From: Rehmannia glutinosa
Taxonomy: Eukaryota; Streptophyta; Magnoliopsida; Lamiales; Orobanchaceae
Assembly (NCBI GenBank): GCA_016081115.2
Contig: CM071931.1
Span: forward strand, 12,966,284 to 13,030,283
Length of the DNA: 64,000 nt
Reading direction: 5' to 3'
The notes beneath the pieces were generated by a model, which was not told where the DNA came from, did no database searches, and saw only the letters and a list, made by a program, of their open reading frames with translations. Positions 59,311 to 64,000 of this stretch are shown here, piece after piece (position 1 is the stretch's first letter; every line of letters begins with the position of its first letter). The position numbers and the translations under genes were made by a program.

Positions 59311-59939
59311 AATCTTGGATTGGACCCAATTAAAACATTGACGGCACAAGTAGCGGCTTTGACAACTCAATTGAGTGTATTTACGAAGGGGCCGTAGCGG
59401 CACGAGCACGGGTAGTGAAGCTCTTCTATATCCGATGGAAGAGGTAAATTATGTGAATAACCGGAATTTCAGAAATTTCCGGAATAATTCAAGCCAACGC
59501 ACTACCATCCAGGGTTGAGAAATCATGAAAATTTTGCCTATGCAAATACAAAGAATGTGTTACAACCTCCGCGGATTTAATGCTTCAAGTGGAGCGGTAA
59601 TGGGAAGGCAAATCGTCGTTGGAAGATACACTCACATCCTTCATAAATAAATCTAATGCATTCATGAATGAAACGAGGAGCCACATCGCTAAGCAAGACC
59701 TTAGGATGGATAAGTTAGAACAACAAGTGACAAGCTCAATAAAGAACTGAAACTCAAATGAGTCAATTGGCTGCAATTGTGGGGAGTCAACATCAAAAGG
59801 GTCAATTTCCAAGCAACACGGAGGTCAACCCGAGGGAACATTGCAATGCTATCCATGTGTGGGTGGAAAAGAGAATGAAGAGTCTAAAAATGCTGATATT
59901 GGTGTGACGTCGAATCACGCACGACTCGTGTATCAATAC

Positions 59940-60720
59940 ACGACCAGGTCGTGTGTGTTGCCGAACCTACCATTCAAATTCAGGAAATGACAAAACGACG
60001 CCCAAATATGAAAGTTAAAGGAGGAACCGAGCAACAAATAGATAAACAAAAAAGAGCCAAGAAACGTGAATCGTATCCTAACTCTAATTTGTTGAAATAT
60101 AATATTCCTCTTCCCTTTCCCGGTTGTTTCACAAGACTAATCAATAATCAATTTGCTAAATTTGTGGGCATGTTTAAAAATTGCACATTAACGTTCCTTT
60201 TGCGAAGCAATGAAACATATGCCAAATTATGTGAAGTTTTTAGGGAAGCGATGTCCAACAAGAACAAATGGGCGGAGAATGGGATGGTCAACTTGACAGG
60301 AAGAATGTAGCGCACTCATACAAAGAAAAATACCGCAAAAGCTGAAAGATCCGGGAGTTTCACTATTCCTTGCACAATAGGCGATATTTTCTTTGATAAT
60401 GTACTTTGTGATCTAGGATCTAGTATCAATTTGATGCCGTTGTCCGTTCTCGTGGAAGCTTGGACTCATAGAAGTGAGACCATCCACCGTCACCCTACAA
60501 CTCGCGGATAGATCACTCGTACATCCAACGGGATACTAGAAGATGTGCTCATAAAAGTCGATAAATTCATATTCCCCGTGGATTTTCTAGTGCTAGATAT
60601 GAATGAGGATTGTGACACCCTCTTATAATCGGTCGTCCATTTTTGGCAATCATGAAGCACTAATAGATGTGAAGAAAGGGGAGCTTACATTACAAGTTGA
60701 TGATGAGCGTATTTCATTTT
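59940..60720 (+). pseudogene. Athila-type aspartic protease region
   Basis: After a charged linker (59951-60310 open frame, with KFVGMFKNCTLTF-like sequence leading in), the protease reads TIPCTIGDIFFDNVLCDLGS at about 60361-60420, with DLG as active site, then NLMPLSVL, and later LTLQVDDERISFS near 60690. The end of this block is where RT should begin, but the sequence turns to the post-integrase region. Confidence 0.8.
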
Positions 60721-61084
60721 CCATTTTTCGAATGTGAAAAGACATGATGGTTTTAATGGTTGTAAAACAACAACAATTGCTAATTCTCGTACTCAAGCTA
60801 ATAGCTTGAATAATTGTGTGCATTCTAAAGATAATATGCAGGGATTATCAATGAAGAAGAAGGAAAAGGCACAAAAAGCCCGATGTGGAACCAAGAGCGT
60901 GCACGCACCATTCGCACGATGAAGAGGAGAACGCATGGATAGTTGACAAACATGAAAACCTCCTTTAGCAATGATCAAGGGAGGTGTAAATCCAAGTGAG
61001 CGGGATTGGCATGGAAAACTCGCACGATGAGGTGACAAGCCTCATTTCGCAAAGATCATAATCGAATTAAAAGGCGTCAAGCTA

Positions 61085-61860
61085 AAGACGTTAAATATAG
61101 CGCTTGTTGGGAGGCAACCCAACCTGTTTTTCGTGTGACTTTCATTTTTTGTGTGTGTTTAGTTTCAATTTTGTGTGATTGGAGTGATTTGACATGCGTG
61201 TTTTTATTAATGAGTGTGATTTGTGTGTTTTCGTTTCATTTTTTTGTGTGTTTTTATTAAAAAAATCAATCATGTCAGTGCGCACGGGTAGGCCGTGCTT
61301 GACGCACCACCCGTGCGCCCGTACCGATGAAGAAGCTTAAATATGACAGTTTTAAACGTCTTCTTCTCCAAAATCCCCCAAATCGCGCGCCCACTACCCC
61401 CAATTTCATTGCCTTGAAATTTCTTGTAAATTCTACTCAAATTCGTCCACATAATCCCTTCCCCATCACAATTGAACTTCACTTTACATCGAATTCACAT
61501 TTGCTTGAAGATTTGTGAGAAAAAGCACCTAGGGTTCAAGTTCTTCACTTTGATTCAAAATTCAAAATTCCGGTAAAGAGCCGTTTTTCCTTGCGAATTT
61601 CTTGTCATTTATGTAATAAGGATCATGATAGGTGCTTATTTTGATATTTTGCTATGAATTGTGTGAATTATTCTTTGAAGCAAATTATCAAACACCTTGT
61701 GGGCTTGTGTAATTGAGGGAAATTTAGGATGAATTGTTGATGAATAAGGCATGGCCAATGATTGTTTAAGCTAATACTTGTCTAGAATGGCCATAATTTT
61801 TTCTTGTTTGGGGTAGTTGATCGATCATAGTAACGTGGGCAAGTGAATTTGCATCACCTA
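61085..61860 (+). other. Athila post-pol conserved block and spacer
   Basis: GCGCTTGTTGGGAGGCAACC near 61100 is a conserved landmark of Athila-type elements between pol and the 3' ORF. It is followed by GTGTG-rich spacer and the GC-rich pair at 61277-61318. No gene. Confidence 0.7.
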
Positions 61861-61862
61861 AT

Positions 61863-63390
61863 ATGTTAGCTTTGATCCCCTACTTTGTTGTTGCCATTGA
61901 TGATATTGGGATGCTAATAGGATGTATTTCGGTACAAACCCTTTATGGCGGCGAAGAAACCCCGGGTGGAAGGAGACGTGCACGTGGGGCGGCACAACGC
62001 CGGTATACCGCCGAGGTCGACCAAAACAGTCCAGAGGCATATGGGGTCAACTTGACAAATGCCGATGATCTTGAGCGATGGAATCGCTTGATCGGTCGCC
62101 AAATAGCTCCATCTCGCTACGCCGACGATGATTGTACCCAAACTTTGGGGATACATGAGGACGTGTGGCGTCTTTTCGCCAAGGTAGGATGGACGAACTT
62201 CATAAGCCGAAGGTGGCCGACATTTAAAAGTATACATTGGAGTTCTTGAGTACCGTGGAAGTACTCAAACAAGGCGACCTTTGAACCGTATATGATAAAG
62301 TTTCGTTGGGGAATGTCCGTAGACAACTGTCTATGATCCAATTGAACACCATTTTCGAGGTCCCAACAAACGCTCGTACCCGCCCCGATGCCTCATTATG
62401 ATCAATACGACTTCTCGAGAATGCTTGTGAAACACCACAAACGGGCCGATGTTGTATGCCGCGCGGACCGCCAAAGCCTCATGGATCCGGAATCCGCTTT
62501 TCCGGTATATTCAACGCGTGATCGCATCCTCCGTGTTCGCCCCGAGAAAACATTGGAGGGATGACGACTAAGGAACTCTATCTCCTCTGGTGTATGGTCA
62601 CAAACACCCCCTACAACACCACCGTCAATTTTGCCGAACAAATCGAACAGTTAGCTAGGCGAGAAGGGGGCACGATTTCGATAGGGGCCTCATTACCCCT
62701 ATTGCCCAAGCATTTCATCTGTGGATTTCCGAGGCTTGGAGCCTATCCCGGCAAAGCACTCGGGTTAATTTGGCATCGTTGCACCACATGAAGTTCATAG
62801 CAAATGAAGACAATAGATTGGTGCTTCTACAAAAGAAAGGTCTTTGCATTTCCGTTGCCTAACCCGCCATACACCACCATCGATACATTAACGGACACCA
62901 CCAACTTCCTAATGAACTCGACGCACATAACCGAATTACCGAGGCTATAAAGGCAAGAAAGAGGCGTAGAGTTGAAGGTTTCTTGGATGAGGAGGATATG
63001 GTGGCGGAGGAGGATGCGATTCATGGCCGAGAAATGGGGATGGAACCTCATCACCCCCAAATTGGGTATGATGTACCCGAGTCCTCACACGGAGGCGATT
63101 ATCCCCGACATTCTCAAAGCGGGGATCGTCCCAAATTCCTTCTCATAGTGGAGGACCCCGCGCAGACTCATTTTTTTCACGACATGTTATATGCGTTTGG
63201 GGAGGACTTATGCGTTGGCAAGGAGGGACTTGCGTCGGCAAGGAGAGGATTTGAGTCAACATAGGGCTGATTTTCTCGCGTTCAAATGAGCGATCCGAGC
63301 GGCGTTACGAGGAGACGTGGCAAGTGCTCCAACAGCTACAACCGTGGCATATTTCTCAAGGCCACTTCCCCACCACCGCCGCAGTGATGA
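61863..63390 (+). pseudogene. Athila ORF1-like / plant transposon protein-like 3' ORF, broken
   Basis: Pieces in several frames: ARGAAQRRYTAEVD (61980-62020), NADDLERWNRLI (62057), EDVWRLFAKVGWTNF (62157), YDQYDFSRMLVKHHK-like (62398-62440), and a tail with EEDMVAEEDAIHGREMGME (62986-63040). The position and the W..LF..VGW..F style block suit the Athila ORF-1 family. Function unknown in the family. The frame is interrupted many times. Confidence 0.55.
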
Positions 63391-63456
63391 TTCAGTATAT
63401 CCCCACTTTTTGTTATTGAAATTCTATTTTTCCCCTTAGACACTATAATTTCATTC

Positions 63457-63475
63457 AAGTTTGGGGGAGAGATAG
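63457..63475 (+). other. Polypurine-like tract
   Basis: AAGTTTGGGGGAGAGATAG, a motif usual after the 3' ORF in Athila elements. The LTR does not start directly after it; a 3' untranslated part continues to the window end. Confidence 0.55.
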
Positions 63476-64000
63476 CATTTTAATACATGAAAAGTGTGGA
63501 TACGAAAAAAAAAAATCATGCATTTTGTGTTTTCATATAGTTGCATTAGAGCATTCTAGGTTGCATTTGCATTAGAGCACGTTTATAGCTTTAGCACGTC
63601 TATTGCTTTCGTAGTGGTTAGAGAGTGAGTTGACCAAGCATGTTGCAACTTGTTGTTGTGTGTTGATTGAAAATTCTTATTGTGAGGATTGGATGTTGGT
63701 TATGAATTGATTGAGCCTTGAATAGATAACTTTGAGCATGTTAATAAGAAAAACTTGGTGTGATGCTTTGAATTACATTTTGACAAGCCTGTGAGCTTTG
63801 AGCCTTTAACGGCTTATATCTTGTGCGTCTTGTTGTGATTGAGGGTATCATTCGTGTTGTCGAATTCTAGAACTTGTTTGGGTATCTCTCACAAGGCCAC
63901 ATGTGTATGTGAATTGTGAATGTGATTAAAGGTCATCTTTGCTAGCCTTTCAAGCCTTTTGCCTACCTAAAAATGTTGAAAACTCCTAGTTAGCCAAGTT

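Larger units (their letters stand above)
56908..64000 (+). mobile_element. Athila-like gypsy element, runs off the window
   Basis: LTR 56908-58310, PBS 58317, gag, aspartic protease, the conserved GTTGGGAGGCAACCCAA block (61109-61125), and an Athila-ORF1-like region in the 3' part. Reverse transcriptase, RNase H and integrase are missing between protease and the conserved block, where about 4 kb would be expected. It looks like a non-autonomous or internally deleted form. The 3' LTR lies beyond the window. Confidence 0.85.

Noticed and set aside
1..64000. tRNA and rRNA genes
   Set aside because: No cloverleaf with A and B boxes or rRNA signature was recognised by eye; a tRNAscan run would settle it.

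Overview
The window looks like a retrotransposon-rich, gene-poor stretch of a plant nuclear genome, most likely a eudicot. It is AT-rich, with many (TA)n, (TAA)n, (CA)n and (GA)n microsatellites. Most of the DNA is made of plant LTR-retrotransposon families (Sirevirus, a small-LTR copia, chromovirus gypsy, Athila/Tat gypsy) and Mutator-like DNA elements. I recognise only one apparently intact host gene: a single-exon invertase/pectin methylesterase inhibitor (PMEI-like) gene at 2494-3015 (+).

Layout. 1-1434 is the 3' part of a long chromovirus-type LTR. The PMEI-like gene follows. 3116-3310 and 10046-10225 are a direct-repeat pair carrying CACTA-like ends. 3565-4941 is a repeat (second copy 55491-56907) holding an antisense copia gag-protease relic. 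5024-9702 is a nearly complete but frameshifted copia element on the minus strand. 11303-13492 is a segmental repeat (second copy 51461-52896) that includes a short-motif minisatellite at about 11796-12005 and the start of an LTR at 12899.

13503-33221 is a four-level nest. A chromovirus-type LTR was hit by a Mutator-like (Pack-MULE) element with 10-bp target duplications, which carries a degraded VQ-motif host gene fragment. That element was hit by a 17.8-kb Sirevirus (LTRs 13977-15520 and 30235-31778, target duplication TGAATG). The Sirevirus integrase was in turn hit by a Tat-like gypsy element (18962-22728). Next comes a foldback MITE with a 10-bp target duplication (33770-34652), AT-rich DNA, and a truncated chromovirus gag-pol (37377-41115).

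41535-49477 is a large terminal-inverted-repeat element lying in TA-rich DNA. It carries a FAR1-like fragment and a Ulp1/plant-mobile-domain-like exon, and is split by a 3.7-kb solo LTR with perfect TTGGA target duplications. A smaller relative (49516-50574) sits beside it across the same (TA)n tract. After the second copies of the two dispersed repeats and a copia RNase H relic, an Athila-like element (56908 to the window end) shows LTR, PBS, gag, protease and an Athila-ORF1-like region but no reverse transcriptase or integrase.

No rRNA, tRNA or CRISPR array was recognised. Most coding relics are frameshifted. Paired LTRs that should be near-identical differ largely by 1-4-base indels, so part of the apparent decay may come from assembly error rather than biology. 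That matters when reading every pseudogene call here.
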